Notes: generated from the sequence alone by a model not told the origin. A DNA stretch of 64,000 bases from Alcaligenaceae bacterium SAGV5 (GCA_009360345.1 SPDP01000001.1:1-64000), one strand, 5' to 3'; shown: positions 33,337-42,824, numbered from the stretch's first letter. Made by a program: numbers and translations.

Positions 33337-34716
33337 ATGGCAGTCTTGCCCGAATCCCTTCTGGCCGGCCGTGTGGCCGGCCTGGCCGTTTCCCCGCTTG
33401 ACCCGGCCACGCGGGAGCGTCTGGCGCAGGCGTTGCTGGACTGGTTCACCGCGGGCTGGTCCGGCGCTCCGGCGCCTCTGGCCAGCCGCTTCCGGACCGT
33501 CGCCCTGGACTGCCACCCCGGGGCGGGCCCGGCGCCGACGTTCGGTGGACCTGTCACGTCGGTGCCGGCGGCCGCTTTCGCCAACGGTGCCATCGCCCAT
33601 ATCCGCGAAATCGACGACGCGCATCGCGCCGCCATGCTGCATCCGGGCGTGGTCGCGGTGACGCCTGTCATGGCGCTGGCCTACGATGGTCAACTGACCC
33701 GGCGCCGCATGGCGGACGCCGTTCTCGCGGGATACGAAGTCGCCCTGCGCGTGGGGGAAGCGATGGGGACGCGTCATGCGGCCGGTTTCCACGCCACGGC
33801 CACCGCCGGCACCCTGGGCGCCGCGGCGGCCTCCGCCATGGCGTTGGGCCTGCCCGAAAACGCGTTGCATCATGCCCTCGGCCTCGGCGCCACGCAGGCC
33901 CAGGGATTGTGGCAGTTGATGGAGGACGGCGCGCAGGAGTCCAAGTCGCTGCATCCGGCATTGGCCGTGCGTAACGGCCTGACGGCCGCCTGGGCCGCCC
34001 GCGCGGGCCTGCCCGGCGCCCGGGCCTTCGTCACCGGCAAGCGCGGCCTGTATGCCATGTTGTCGGGCGATGGCCCGCTGGAAGCCCTGACCGTCGACCT
34101 GGACGGTCCCCTGCGGCTGCATACCGCCACCATCAAGGCCTGGCCCTGTTGCGCCCAGCTGTTCACGCCCCTGGACGCGGCGCAGGAGCTGTTGTCCACC
34201 CACTCCCCCGATGTCGCAACGATCCGCGAGGTGGAGGTGGCGATCTTTCCCCATGCGCTGAAGATCGCTGGCGTCGACTGGCCCGCGCGGCCGGCCGAGA
34301 CCAGCTTCAGCCTGCGCTACGTGCTTGCGGTCCTGTTGCTGCGCGGGCGGTTGACCATCGAGGACATGGAGGCGCCATGCCTGGACGATCCCGGGCTTCG
34401 CGACCTGGCCGACCGCATCGTCATCAAGACGGAAGAGGCCTTCCAGCGTGAATTTCCGAATCGCCGTCCCAGCATCGTGACTTTCTCCATGGCCGACGGC
34501 AGCCGGCTGTCTGCCAGGCGGGATCTGCGCCGCGGCGATCCGGAAGATCCGTTCGACTGGGGGCAGTTGCGGGCGCGCATGCGGGCGTTCGCGCCATCGA
34601 TGGACGACAGCACCGCCCAGGCGATCAACGATTGGTGCATGGCCTTCGCAGATCCGGCGCGTGACGGCGAGCCCGCGGCGCCACCCCCGCGCCTGTTCGG
34701 CGTCGTGCCGGCGTGA
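33337..34716 (+). CDS. MmgE/PrpD family protein (2-methylcitrate dehydratase-like)
   Basis: A 459-residue member of the MmgE/PrpD superfamily: FANGAIAHIREIDDAH (about 83-98, catalytic-region motif), HAAGFHATATAGTLGAAAAS and KAWPCCAQLFTPLDAA. Family members dehydrate 2-methylcitrate or isomerise/decarboxylate related tricarboxylates (cis-aconitate decarboxylase, iminodisuccinate epimerase). It lies convergent to an IclR gene and starts a second catabolic cluster. Substrate unknown. Confidence 0.88.
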   Translation: MAVLPESLLAGRVAGLAVSPLDPATRERLAQALLDWFTAGWSGAPAPLASRFRTVALDCHPGAGPAPTFGGPVTSVPAAAFANGAIAHIREIDDAHRAAMLHPGVVAVTPVMALAYDGQLTRRRMADAVLAGYEVALRVGEAMGTRHAAGFHATATAGTLGAAAASAMALGLPENALHHALGLGATQAQGLWQLMEDGAQESKSLHPALAVRNGLTAAWAARAGLPGARAFVTGKRGLYAMLSGDGPLEALTVDLDGPLRLHTATIKAWPCCAQLFTPLDAAQELLSTHSPDVATIREVEVAIFPHALKIAGVDWPARPAETSFSLRYVLAVLLLRGRLTIEDMEAPCLDDPGLRDLADRIVIKTEEAFQREFPNRRPSIVTFSMADGSRLSARRDLRRGDPEDPFDWGQLRARMRAFAPSMDDSTAQAINDWCMAFADPARDGEPAAPPPRLFGVVPA

Positions 34717-34734
34717 TCCGGGGCGGGCCCTGCA

Positions 34735-35457
34735 TCAAGGCTGGGGTTGCCATCCCGCGGGCGGAACACAGGCGAATCCTTGCGCGGCGAGTTCGCGTCG
34801 CACCGCCTCCACGGCGGTGGCCTGCGCGTCGGGTTTGAACCGCGAGGCCAGGCCCAGCACCACGACGGCTCCGATGAACGTGCTGTCGGCATCGAAGACG
34901 GGGAGCGCCACGGAGGTCATTTCGGGGACGCGTTCCGCCTGGGTCATGGCATAGCCCTTGGCGCGGATCTTGTTCGCCAGCGGCGTCGCGCCGCCGGTAT
35001 AGACGCGCAGCACGTGCGCCGACGAGCCCCCGTGGTCCAGCGGCAGCCGCGTGCCAACTTCCACGTGGTGGCGAACTTCCCGCGAAGAGTTCTCCCGGTA
35101 CAGGCAGATGCGGTCGTCGCCGACGCGTACATACAGGGCGACCGTTTCGCCCGTCTCCTGCATCACATTGCGCAGCACGGGCTGGATGCGCGCGCCCAGG
35201 TCGAAGGTGCTGCGATAGAGCATGCCCATGTGCAGCAGCGCGGGACCGAGCGCGTAGTCGCCGTTGTCGAAACGGTGCAGCAGGCGCGACTTGGTCAGGA
35301 CGCCAGCCAGCCGCAGCAGCGTTGCTTTGTCCAGTCCGGTGTATTCGGCCAGGTCACGCAGGGACAGCCGCAGCCGGTCCGCGCTGAAACTTTCCAGGAT
35401 GGTAATGCCGCGTTCCAGGACGCCGGCAGGCGGGGTAGGGGAAGACTGGCTTGACAC
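34735..35457 (-). CDS. IclR-family transcriptional regulator
   Basis: A 240-residue regulator with an N-terminal helix-turn-helix (LRDLAEYTGLDKATLLRLAGVL, about 33-54) and an effector domain (ETVALYVRVGDDRICLYRENS; TSVALPVFDADSTFIGAVVVLG). GTG start. Divergent from the FAD oxidase operon across a 114-bp gap that holds an 18-bp perfect palindrome, its likely operator. Confidence 0.92.
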   Translation of the reverse strand: MSSQSSPTPPAGVLERGITILESFSADRLRLSLRDLAEYTGLDKATLLRLAGVLTKSRLLHRFDNGDYALGPALLHMGMLYRSTFDLGARIQPVLRNVMQETGETVALYVRVGDDRICLYRENSSREVRHHVEVGTRLPLDHGGSSAHVLRVYTGGATPLANKIRAKGYAMTQAERVPEMTSVALPVFDADSTFIGAVVVLGLASRFKPDAQATAVEAVRRELAAQGFACVPPAGWQPQP

Positions 35458-35486
35458 GTGCTTCGAAGCCTTTTAGGATTTTGTTC

Positions 35487-35504
35487 AATAAAATATATTT
35501 TATT
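35487..35504. promoter_or_regulatory. 18-bp perfect palindrome between IclR gene and FAD oxidase operon
   Basis: AATAAAATA/TATTTTATT is a perfect palindrome, embedded in a longer stretch where TTCAATAAAA occurs twice (35484 and 35503). Placement between divergent genes makes it a strong operator candidate. The AT content is striking in this GC-rich genome. Confidence 0.6.
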
Positions 35505-35571
35505 CAATAAAACGATCAGAGGCTTGGCGCGGATTTTCCCACGCCTGCGGTCTCGATTTCTTCGGCGGTCC

Positions 35572-37014
35572 ATGTCCATGCATTCCGATCCCCTGGTCGC
35601 GGAACTCGCGGCCATTGTAGGCGAGCCCCACGTGTTGACCGCGGCCGGGGATACCGCGCGCTATTGCAGCGACTGGCGGGGCCGCTACCCGGGCATCGCC
35701 CGGGCCGTCGTGCGGCCGGCCGGCACGGCCGAGGTCGCGCGCGTCGTGGCGGCATGCGCGGCGCACGGCGCGGCCGTCGTGCCCCAGGGGGGCAACACCG
35801 GGCTGGTGGGCGGGTCCACGCCGGACGACTCGGGGGCGGAGATCGTGCTCAGCCTCGAACGCCTGAGCCGGGTGCGCCGGGTGGATCCGCTGGACAACAG
35901 CATGACGCTGGAAGCCGGCTGCACGGTCCTGGCCGCGCAGGAGGCCGCGGCGGTCCACGGGAAACTGTTCCCGCTGGCGCTGGCATCCCAGGGAACCGCC
36001 ACCATAGGCGGCGTGGTGTCGACCAATGCCGGCGGCGAACAGGTCGTGCGCTACGGCAATACGCGCGAACTCACGCTGGGCGTGGAGGTCGTGCTGGCGG
36101 ACGGCTCCGTCCTCGATGTGCTGACGCCGCTGCGCAAGGACAATACCGGCTACGACCTCAAGCAATTGTTCATCGGCGCGGAAGGCACGCTGGGCATCGT
36201 CACCGCGGCCACGTTCAAGCTGTTCTCCGCGCCTCGCAAGGCGATCACCGCGTGGGCAAGCGTTCCGGACCCCCAGGCGGCCGTCGGTCTCCTGGCCTGC
36301 CTGACGGATGCGGTGGGAGAACGCGTGACCGCCTTCGAACTGATCAACCGCGAGGCGCTGGACCAGGTCCTGGCCCATCCTCGGGACGGGATGCGGGATC
36401 CGCTGCCGGGACGGTATCCGTGGGCGGTCCTGATGGAGATTTCCGAGACCTCCGGCGCGATCGATCCGACGCCCGTGGTCGAGGGCGCGCTGGAAGCGGC
36501 CATGGAGGGCGGCCTGGTCACCGATGCCGTCGTGGCCGCGTCCAGCCGCCAGGCCGAGGAGCTATGGTCGCTGCGGAACCACGTGCCCGAGGCGCAGCGC
36601 GCCCAGGGACATTCCATCAAGCACGACATCTCGGTATCCATTTCCCGCATTCCGGAATTCATCGCCCGGGCGGACACCGCGCTGGCCGCCCGGGTGCCGG
36701 GCATACGGCTGGTGTGCTTCGGGCACGTGGGCGACGGCAACCTGCACTACAACCAGAGCCGTCCGTCCGGCATGAGCGATGCAACCTTCCGCGCCGTCGA
36801 GGACGAGGTGCACGCCTGCGTGCATGCCGTCGTCGCGGCGTTGCAGGGTTCGGTCTCGGCCGAGCACGGCATAGGGCGGCTCAAACAGGAAGCCTTCCTG
36901 CAATACAAGCCGGCCGTGGCCGTTGCGCTCATGCGCCGGATCAAGCATGCGCTGGATCCGGATTCCCTTTTCAATCCCGGGCGCCTGTTGCCGCGTCCTT
37001 CCTCCACCCTCTGA
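35572..37014 (+). CDS. FAD-linked oxidase, GlcD/D-lactate dehydrogenase type
   Basis: A 480-residue flavoprotein of the FAD_binding_4 plus FAD-oxidase_C type. PP-loop VVPQGGNTGLVGGSTPDDSG (about 78-97), GTIGGVVSTNAGG-like segment, NTGYDLKQLFIGAEGTLGIVT, and C-terminal GHVGDGNLHYN and SVSAEHGIGRLK. Such enzymes oxidise D-2-hydroxy acids such as D-lactate, glycolate or D-2-hydroxyglutarate. First gene after the divergent operator; followed 15 nt later by the lyase gene. A paralog is at 61149. Confidence 0.92.
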   Translation: MSMHSDPLVAELAAIVGEPHVLTAAGDTARYCSDWRGRYPGIARAVVRPAGTAEVARVVAACAAHGAAVVPQGGNTGLVGGSTPDDSGAEIVLSLERLSRVRRVDPLDNSMTLEAGCTVLAAQEAAAVHGKLFPLALASQGTATIGGVVSTNAGGEQVVRYGNTRELTLGVEVVLADGSVLDVLTPLRKDNTGYDLKQLFIGAEGTLGIVTAATFKLFSAPRKAITAWASVPDPQAAVGLLACLTDAVGERVTAFELINREALDQVLAHPRDGMRDPLPGRYPWAVLMEISETSGAIDPTPVVEGALEAAMEGGLVTDAVVAASSRQAEELWSLRNHVPEAQRAQGHSIKHDISVSISRIPEFIARADTALAARVPGIRLVCFGHVGDGNLHYNQSRPSGMSDATFRAVEDEVHACVHAVVAALQGSVSAEHGIGRLKQEAFLQYKPAVAVALMRRIKHALDPDSLFNPGRLLPRPSSTL

Positions 37015-37029
37015 CGCCAGGACTTCGTC

Positions 37030-38394
37030 ATGCCTTCATCCGTATTCGACATCCAATCGCTCCAGCATCTGTGGAGCACCGAAGAGATGCGCGAGCTCTT
37101 TTCGGAAGAGAACCGCGTGCAGAAATGGCTGGATTTCGAGGTCGCGCTGGCGTGTTCGCAAGCCGAGCTGGGCATCATTCCCGCCGCCGCGGCCGATGAG
37201 ATCGCCCGCCATGCGCACGTGTCCGGGCTGGACCTGCCGGCCATGTCCGCCGAGATCCGCCGGATCAAGCATTCGCTGGTTCCCGCGCTCAAGCAGGTCC
37301 AGGCCCGTTGCAAGGAGCACGGGGAATGGCTGCACTACGGCGCCACCACGCAGGACGTGCTGGACACCGGGATGGCGTTGCAGGTCAGGCAGGCCCATGC
37401 CGTGGTTCTGCGGGACGTGCTGGCGGTGATCGGCGAGCTCAAGCGCCTGGCCGCGGAGCATCGGGACACCCTCATGGTCGCGCGCACCCATGGCGTCCAG
37501 GCCCTGCCCATCACTTTCGGGCACAAATGCGCGATCTGGCTGGACGAGATGACGCGCCACCTCGAGCGCCTCAAGGAGTCCGAGCCGCGCGTGATGGTCG
37601 GCATGCTGGCCGGCGCGGTGGGTAGTCAGGCTTCGCTGGGGGAGCAGGCTCCGGAGCTGGAGCGCCGCATGCTGGATCGCCTGGGGCTGGGCACTCCCGC
37701 GATAAGCTGGGCGCCGGCGCGCGACCGCTTCGCCGAATATGCCTGCCTGCTCGCGATGATCGGCGCCACGCTGTCCAAGATCGGCAACGAACTGTTCAAT
37801 CTGCAGCGCAATGAATTCGCCGAGGTCGAGGAAGCCTTCTCCGACGGCAAGCTGGGGTCCTCGACCATGCCCCACAAGCGCAATCCGACCTCGGCCGAGA
37901 ACCTGGCCGGGCTGGCGCGTCCGCTGCGCTACAACGCCGCGCTCATGATCGAGGGCATGGTCAGCGAGGGCGAACGCGACGGCATCGCCTGGAAGGTCGA
38001 ATGGAAGGCGCTGCCCGAGTGCTTCCTGATCCTGGGCGCGATGCTGTTCCAGGGCAAGGGCCTGCTGGCCGGGCTGCGCGTGGATGCCGAAGGCATGGCG
38101 CGCAATCTCGACATGATGCGCGGTTATCTGTTGTCCGAGCGGGTGATGCTTGCGTTGAGCGAGCGCGTAGGCAAGGCGACGGCCCATGAATGGATCTACG
38201 AGGCCTCCATGCACGGCATCACGAACAAGCTCGATTTCGCCGATGCGTTGCGGCACCACCGCGGCCTTTCGGGCCTGCTCGGCGACGACGAGATTGCCCG
38301 GCTGACGGATCCCGCCGGCTACCTGGGGCAATGCGCGGCGTCGGTGGACCGCGTGATCGCACGGTCCGACCAGGTGATCGGCCGGCTGTCCTGA
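37030..38394 (+). CDS. Fumarase/aspartase-superfamily lyase (adenylosuccinate lyase-like)
   Basis: A 454-residue member with the superfamily signature GSSTMPHKRNPTSAENL (about 278-294) plus HYGATTQDVLDTG and ARTHGVQALPITFGHK. By sequence style it is close to adenylosuccinate lyases and 3-carboxymuconate cycloisomerases. Being inside a hydroxy-acid oxidase / Bug operon it is unlikely to be the purine enzyme; it more likely eliminates fumarate from, or adds it to, an amine-type intermediate. Symbol not assigned for that reason. Confidence 0.85.
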   Translation: MPSSVFDIQSLQHLWSTEEMRELFSEENRVQKWLDFEVALACSQAELGIIPAAAADEIARHAHVSGLDLPAMSAEIRRIKHSLVPALKQVQARCKEHGEWLHYGATTQDVLDTGMALQVRQAHAVVLRDVLAVIGELKRLAAEHRDTLMVARTHGVQALPITFGHKCAIWLDEMTRHLERLKESEPRVMVGMLAGAVGSQASLGEQAPELERRMLDRLGLGTPAISWAPARDRFAEYACLLAMIGATLSKIGNELFNLQRNEFAEVEEAFSDGKLGSSTMPHKRNPTSAENLAGLARPLRYNAALMIEGMVSEGERDGIAWKVEWKALPECFLILGAMLFQGKGLLAGLRVDAEGMARNLDMMRGYLLSERVMLALSERVGKATAHEWIYEASMHGITNKLDFADALRHHRGLSGLLGDDEIARLTDPAGYLGQCAASVDRVIARSDQVIGRLS

Positions 38395-38454
38395 ACGGGC
38401 CGCCGGCATCCGGACCGGCGTCCATCACAAGCAAAAAACCAAAGGAGATGATTG

Positions 38455-39456
38455 ATGGCATACATCAAGACACTGACGCGTCGCGCCGCCATGGCGGCCA
38501 GCGCGCTTGCCTGCGCGTGCGCCGCGCTGGCCGTTCCCCAGGGGGCGGCGATGGCCGCCTATCCCGAGCGGCCGATTACGCTGCTGGTGGGCTTTCCGCC
38601 CGGAGGGGGAGGCGATCTGTATGGGCGGCTGATCGCGCTGGCCATGAGCAAGACGCTGGGCCAGACGGTGGTGGTGGAAAACCGTCCGGGCGCGGGCGGC
38701 AACATCGCCGCCGAGCAGGTGGCGCGCGCCAATCCCGACGGATACACGCTGATCCTGGCCATGAGCGGCAATTTCGCGGCTTCGCCGGCCTTCAAGCCGC
38801 AACAGCTGCGCTACAAGGTGCCGGGCGACTTCGCGATGATCGGTCTGATCCTCGAGGCGCCGCACGGTATGTTCGTGTCGCAGAATTCCCCGTACAAGAG
38901 CGCGGCCGACGTCCTGAAGACGGCCCGGCAGAAGGAGTTGACCTTCGCGTCCACGGGCACCGGCGGCGCCGCCCATATCGGCATGGAGCGCATCAAATCG
39001 CTGGCCGGACTGAATCTGCTCCATGTTCCGTACAAGGGATCGGGCCCGGCGATCTCCGATCTCATCGGTGGCCAGGTCGATCTGTTCTTCGCGACCGCGT
39101 CGCCGTTGATCGGCCAGGTGCGGCAGGGGCAGTTGCGGGTGCTGGCCCTGACCGGCCAGGAGCGGAGTCCCGCCCTGCCGGAGGTGCCCACTTTCAAGGA
39201 GCTGGGCGTGGATATGACCATGACGCAGTGGTATGGCCTGGCGGCTCCGGCCGGCACGCCCAAGGAGGTGGTCGAGACGCTGTCCCGCCACCTGAGCATG
39301 GCGCTGAAAGACCCGGCCGTGCGGGAGTCCATCCGCAAGGATGCGGCCGTCGAAAGAGACGTGCCCATGGACAAGTTCCGCCAGTATGTCATCACGGACA
39401 TCGAACAGTACCGCGAAGCGGTCACGCCCGAACTGATGAAGATGATGGGGCTGTGA
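38455..39456 (+). CDS. Bug-family periplasmic solute receptor
   Basis: A 333-residue receptor with a signal peptide (AAMAASALACACAALAV, cleavage near AMA) and Bug motifs: YPERPITLLVGFPPGGGGDLYGRL, NRPGAGGNIAAEQVARANPDGYTL and VPYKGSGPAISDLIGGQVD. AAAGGAG lies 8 nt before the ATG at 38455; an overlapping TTG at 38452 is less likely. No TctAB permease genes nearby. It probably imports the substrate of this cluster. Confidence 0.93.
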   Translation: MAYIKTLTRRAAMAASALACACAALAVPQGAAMAAYPERPITLLVGFPPGGGGDLYGRLIALAMSKTLGQTVVVENRPGAGGNIAAEQVARANPDGYTLILAMSGNFAASPAFKPQQLRYKVPGDFAMIGLILEAPHGMFVSQNSPYKSAADVLKTARQKELTFASTGTGGAAHIGMERIKSLAGLNLLHVPYKGSGPAISDLIGGQVDLFFATASPLIGQVRQGQLRVLALTGQERSPALPEVPTFKELGVDMTMTQWYGLAAPAGTPKEVVETLSRHLSMALKDPAVRESIRKDAAVERDVPMDKFRQYVITDIEQYREAVTPELMKMMGL

Positions 39457-39481
39457 CCCCGATTGGATGAAGGAAGCAGAC

Positions 39482-40345
39482 ATGTCGTACGAAACCCTGA
39501 TCCGCGCGGATGTCCTGGCGCGGGAGCTCGCGGCGGGCGGCGCCGGATGGCTGGTGATCGATTGCAGTTTCGATCTGGCCGATCGCGGCGCGGGCCGGCG
39601 CCTCTATGACGCCGGCCACATTCCGGGCGCCCGCCATGCCGATCTGGAGAATGTGCTGAGCGGCGCCAAGACCGGCGCCAACGGCCGCCATCCGCTGCCG
39701 GACCGGGAGGCGTTCGTCCGGGCCATGCGTGGGTTCGGGGCCGACGACGATACGCAGATCGTGGCCTATGACAATGCCGGTGGCATGTTCGCGGCTCGTC
39801 TGTGGTGGCTGTTGCGATGGACGGGGCACCGTGCGGTGGCCGTGCTCGACGGCGGCCTGGCCGCCTGGCGCGCGGCGAGCCTGGACCTCGACGCGGATCC
39901 GCCCGCGCCGCCGGCTCAGGGCCGCTTCTCGGCGCGCGAGCCGCTGGTGCGCACGGTTGCCTACGGCGCCTTGCGCGCTGGCCTGGATCGTGGCGACCAC
40001 CTCGTCATGGACGCCCGCGCGGCCGATCGGTTCAGGGGGGAGAACGAGACCCTGGACCCCATGGGCGGCCATATCCCCGGGGCCCGCAACCGTTTCTTCC
40101 GCGACAATCTTACCGAGTCCGCCACGTTTCGCGCGCCCGAGGAACTTCGGCGCGCTTTCGAGGAATTGGCGGGCGGCGTGCCCGTGCGGCAGTGGGTCAA
40201 CCAGTGCGGCTCCGGCGTCACGGCCTGCCACAACCTGCTGGCGCAGGCGGTCGCCGGCCTGCCGGGCGCGGCCTTGTATCCGGGATCGTGGAGCGAATGG
40301 TCGGCGCAGCCGGGAGCGCCCGTGGCCACCGGCCCGCGGGGCTGA
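39482..40345 (+). CDS. Sulfurtransferase, two-domain rhodanese (thiosulfate or 3-mercaptopyruvate type)
   Basis: A 287-residue protein with tandem rhodanese domains. The N-terminal one is inactive (no Cys at the loop), with VIDCSFDLADRGAGRRLYDAGHIPGA. The C-terminal one has the active Cys242 in CGSGVTACHN. The loop CGSGVT is of the mercaptopyruvate sulfurtransferase type. AAGGAAG precedes the ATG. Directly followed (8 nt) by a molybdenum oxidoreductase gene; sulfur transfer to the cofactor or handling of a sulfur-containing substrate are possible links (inference). Confidence 0.9.
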   Translation: MSYETLIRADVLARELAAGGAGWLVIDCSFDLADRGAGRRLYDAGHIPGARHADLENVLSGAKTGANGRHPLPDREAFVRAMRGFGADDDTQIVAYDNAGGMFAARLWWLLRWTGHRAVAVLDGGLAAWRAASLDLDADPPAPPAQGRFSAREPLVRTVAYGALRAGLDRGDHLVMDARAADRFRGENETLDPMGGHIPGARNRFFRDNLTESATFRAPEELRRAFEELAGGVPVRQWVNQCGSGVTACHNLLAQAVAGLPGAALYPGSWSEWSAQPGAPVATGPRG

Positions 40346-40353
40346 GGCTGGCC

Positions 40354-42672
40354 ATGGCCGATACGGTATTTCCAGCGCCGGGCATGTTGCCGCATAGCGC
40401 GCATTGGGGCGTTTTCCAGGCGCGCCTCGATCAGAACGGCCTGGTCGTCCAGCCGCATCCCGATGATCCCGATCCGAACCCCATCATCGAGAATTTTCCC
40501 GGCGCCCTGGATCATCCGGCGCGCGTCGCGCAGCCGATGGCGCGGCGCGGCTGGCTGGAGCATGGACCCGGGCCCGATGCCAGGCGGGGCCGGGACGAAT
40601 TCGTGGCTGTGTCCTGGAGCGAGGTGCTTGACCGGCTGGCCGCCGAACTCGCGCGCGTCAAGCAGGACCATGGCCCGCAGGCGATATTCGGCGGCTCCTA
40701 CGGCTGGTCCAGCGCCGGGCGCTTCCATCATGCCCAGAGCCAGGTTCACCGGTTCCTGAACACCGCGCTGGGCGGCTATGTCCGATCGGTCAACAGCTAC
40801 AGCGCAGGGGCCTCGGGAGTCATCCTGCCCCACGTCATGGGGGGCATGGACGAGGTCGCGCGGCGCAATGTCACCTGGGAGCAGATCGTTGCCCACTCCG
40901 ACGTCGTCCTGTCCTTCGGCGGCATGGCGCTGAAGAATTCGCGCGTCGCCAGCGGCGGCATCAGCCGCCATGTCGAGCGCGGCGCCATGCGCGATGCGGC
41001 GCGTCGAGGCTGCCGCTTCTTCTGCATCAGCCCCCTGCGCGCAGACATGCCGGAGGAAGCGGGCGCCCGCTGGCTGGCGATCCGGCCCGGCACCGATACG
41101 GCCCTGATGCTCGGGCTGATGCATACGCTGGTCGCGGCGGGGCTGCACGACCGTGCGTTCCTGGAGCGCTTTTGCGACGGCTGGGCGGTTTTCGAGGACT
41201 ATCTCATGGGCCGCGGCGATGGACAGCCGAAGTCCGCCGCGTGGGCCGCGCCGCTGTGCGAGATCGAGGCGGGCGAGATCGTCGCCCTGGCGCGCGGCCT
41301 GCCGGGCAGGCGCGTGCTGGTGACCGTGTCCCATTCGCTGCAGCGGGCCGAATACGGCGAACAGCCCGTCTGGGCCGGCGCGGTGCTGGCGGCCGTTCTT
41401 GGCCAGATCGGTCTTCCCGGCGGCGGCTACGCCTACGCCCTTGGCACGCTGGCCCACTATGGCAAGCGCAGCAATCTGGTGCCGGTCGCCGCCCTGTCCC
41501 AAGGCACCAACGGGGTCAAGGATTTCATCCCCGTCGCCCGCATCGCAGATATGTTGCTGCATCCCGGGCAGCCCTATGCCTACAACGGCCAGGCAAGGAC
41601 TTATCCGCACATCCGGCTGGCGTACTGGGCCGGAGGCAATCCCTTCCATCATCACCAGGATCTGGCAAGGCTGGCCCAAGCGTTCCGCAGGCTGGATACT
41701 TTCGTCGTGCACGAAATCGCCTGGACCGCCACGGCCCGCCACGCGGACGTCGTCCTGCCCTGCACCATGACCCTGGAGCGCGAAGACATCGGCGCCACGC
41801 CCACCGATCCGCTGGTCGTCGCCATGCACCGCATCGCGGCCCCGAACGGGCAGGCGCGCGATGACTACGACATCTTCGCCGACCTGGCCGGCCGGCTGGG
41901 CGCGCGGGACGCCTTCACCGAAGGACGGACCAGCCGCCAGTGGCTCGAGCATCTGTACGAGCGTACCCGCGCCGCTCTGCGCGAGCGCGGCGTCGCGGCT
42001 CCGGACTTCGCCGCATTCTGGCGGCAGGGAAGCCTGGCGCTACCGCAGCGGGAAGACGATGGCGGCATCCTGCGCGCGTTTCGCGACGACCCCGCCGGCG
42101 CGCCGCTGCCTACCCCGAGCGGCAGGATCCAGGTGAGTTCTCCCGTGGTGGCCGGATTCGGCTACGCGGACTGCCCCGGGCACCCGGCCTGGCTGGCGCC
42201 GACGGAAGCGCCCACCGGGGAGCATCCGCTTCACCTCGTCGCCAACCAGCCCGCCACCAAACTGCACAGCCAGCTGGACTTCGGCCGCCATAGCGCGGCG
42301 GCCAAGCGCGGCGGCCGGGAGGTATGCACCATGCATCCGGACGACGCTTCGGCGCGCGGCATCCGTGAAGGCGACATCGTGCGCCTGTTCAACCGGCGCG
42401 GCGCCTGCCTGGCCAGCGCCACGCTCAGCCGGGACATCCGGGCCGGCGTGGTCCGCCTGCCGACGGGAGCGTGGTACGACCCCGCGGAGCCCGGGGCCGA
42501 CGGGCCGCCCTTTTGCGTGCACGGCAATCCCAACGTGCTGACGCGCGACGTGGGAACGTCGTCGCTGGCCCAGGGGTGCACGGGGCAGCTCACCGTGGTC
42601 CAGGTCGAGCGCTACGACGGTCCGCTGCCCCCCGTCCGGGCCTTCGAACCCCCGGCCGCGTCCGGTTCCTGA
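40354..42672 (+). CDS. Molybdopterin oxidoreductase of the DMSO/biotin sulfoxide reductase (BisC) group
   Basis: A 772-residue bis-MGD enzyme. GGSYGWSSAGRFHHAQSQVH (about 110-129, with the Trp of the SYGW motif) and VNSYSAGASGVILPHVMGG (likely Mo-ligand Ser) match the BisC/TorA/DorA family. There is no N-terminal Cys cluster and no Tat signal, so it should be a soluble cytoplasmic enzyme like BisC. C-terminal molydopterin-binding domain begins near HPLHLVANQPATKLHSQLDFG. Probably reduces a sulfoxide, N-oxide or related compound. Co-transcribed with the sulfurtransferase. Confidence 0.9.
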   Translation: MADTVFPAPGMLPHSAHWGVFQARLDQNGLVVQPHPDDPDPNPIIENFPGALDHPARVAQPMARRGWLEHGPGPDARRGRDEFVAVSWSEVLDRLAAELARVKQDHGPQAIFGGSYGWSSAGRFHHAQSQVHRFLNTALGGYVRSVNSYSAGASGVILPHVMGGMDEVARRNVTWEQIVAHSDVVLSFGGMALKNSRVASGGISRHVERGAMRDAARRGCRFFCISPLRADMPEEAGARWLAIRPGTDTALMLGLMHTLVAAGLHDRAFLERFCDGWAVFEDYLMGRGDGQPKSAAWAAPLCEIEAGEIVALARGLPGRRVLVTVSHSLQRAEYGEQPVWAGAVLAAVLGQIGLPGGGYAYALGTLAHYGKRSNLVPVAALSQGTNGVKDFIPVARIADMLLHPGQPYAYNGQARTYPHIRLAYWAGGNPFHHHQDLARLAQAFRRLDTFVVHEIAWTATARHADVVLPCTMTLEREDIGATPTDPLVVAMHRIAAPNGQARDDYDIFADLAGRLGARDAFTEGRTSRQWLEHLYERTRAALRERGVAAPDFAAFWRQGSLALPQREDDGGILRAFRDDPAGAPLPTPSGRIQVSSPVVAGFGYADCPGHPAWLAPTEAPTGEHPLHLVANQPATKLHSQLDFGRHSAAAKRGGREVCTMHPDDASARGIREGDIVRLFNRRGACLASATLSRDIRAGVVRLPTGAWYDPAEPGADGPPFCVHGNPNVLTRDVGTSSLAQGCTGQLTVVQVERYDGPLPPVRAFEPPAASGS

Positions 42673-42739
42673 GAGGGGAAAGCGCGGATCGGGGCAGCCG
42701 CCTGGCTGCTTGGTAAAATGGCGGGTTAGCCAGTCCATT

Positions 42740-42776
42740 CCCTGGCCCGGCCTTTTCCAGAGGCCCGGCGCCAGGG
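42740..42776 (+). promoter_or_regulatory. Leader hairpin before the MarR gene
   Basis: CCCTGG (42740-42745) pairs with CCAGGG (42771-42776), with GGCC/GGCC inside. It lies between the molybdoenzyme stop and the MarR gene, after a possible -10 box TAAAAT (42714-42719). It may terminate upstream transcription or form part of the MarR leader. Confidence 0.35.
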
Positions 42777-42824
42777 ATTCTTGCGAGGCCCCGTGTCGTC
42801 CATGTCTTTCCCCGCCCTCCCGTA

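Noticed and set aside
37030..38394. Biosynthetic purB
   Set aside because: The superfamily signature is clear, but the catabolic operon context and lack of purine genes nearby make the purine role unlikely; left without a symbol.
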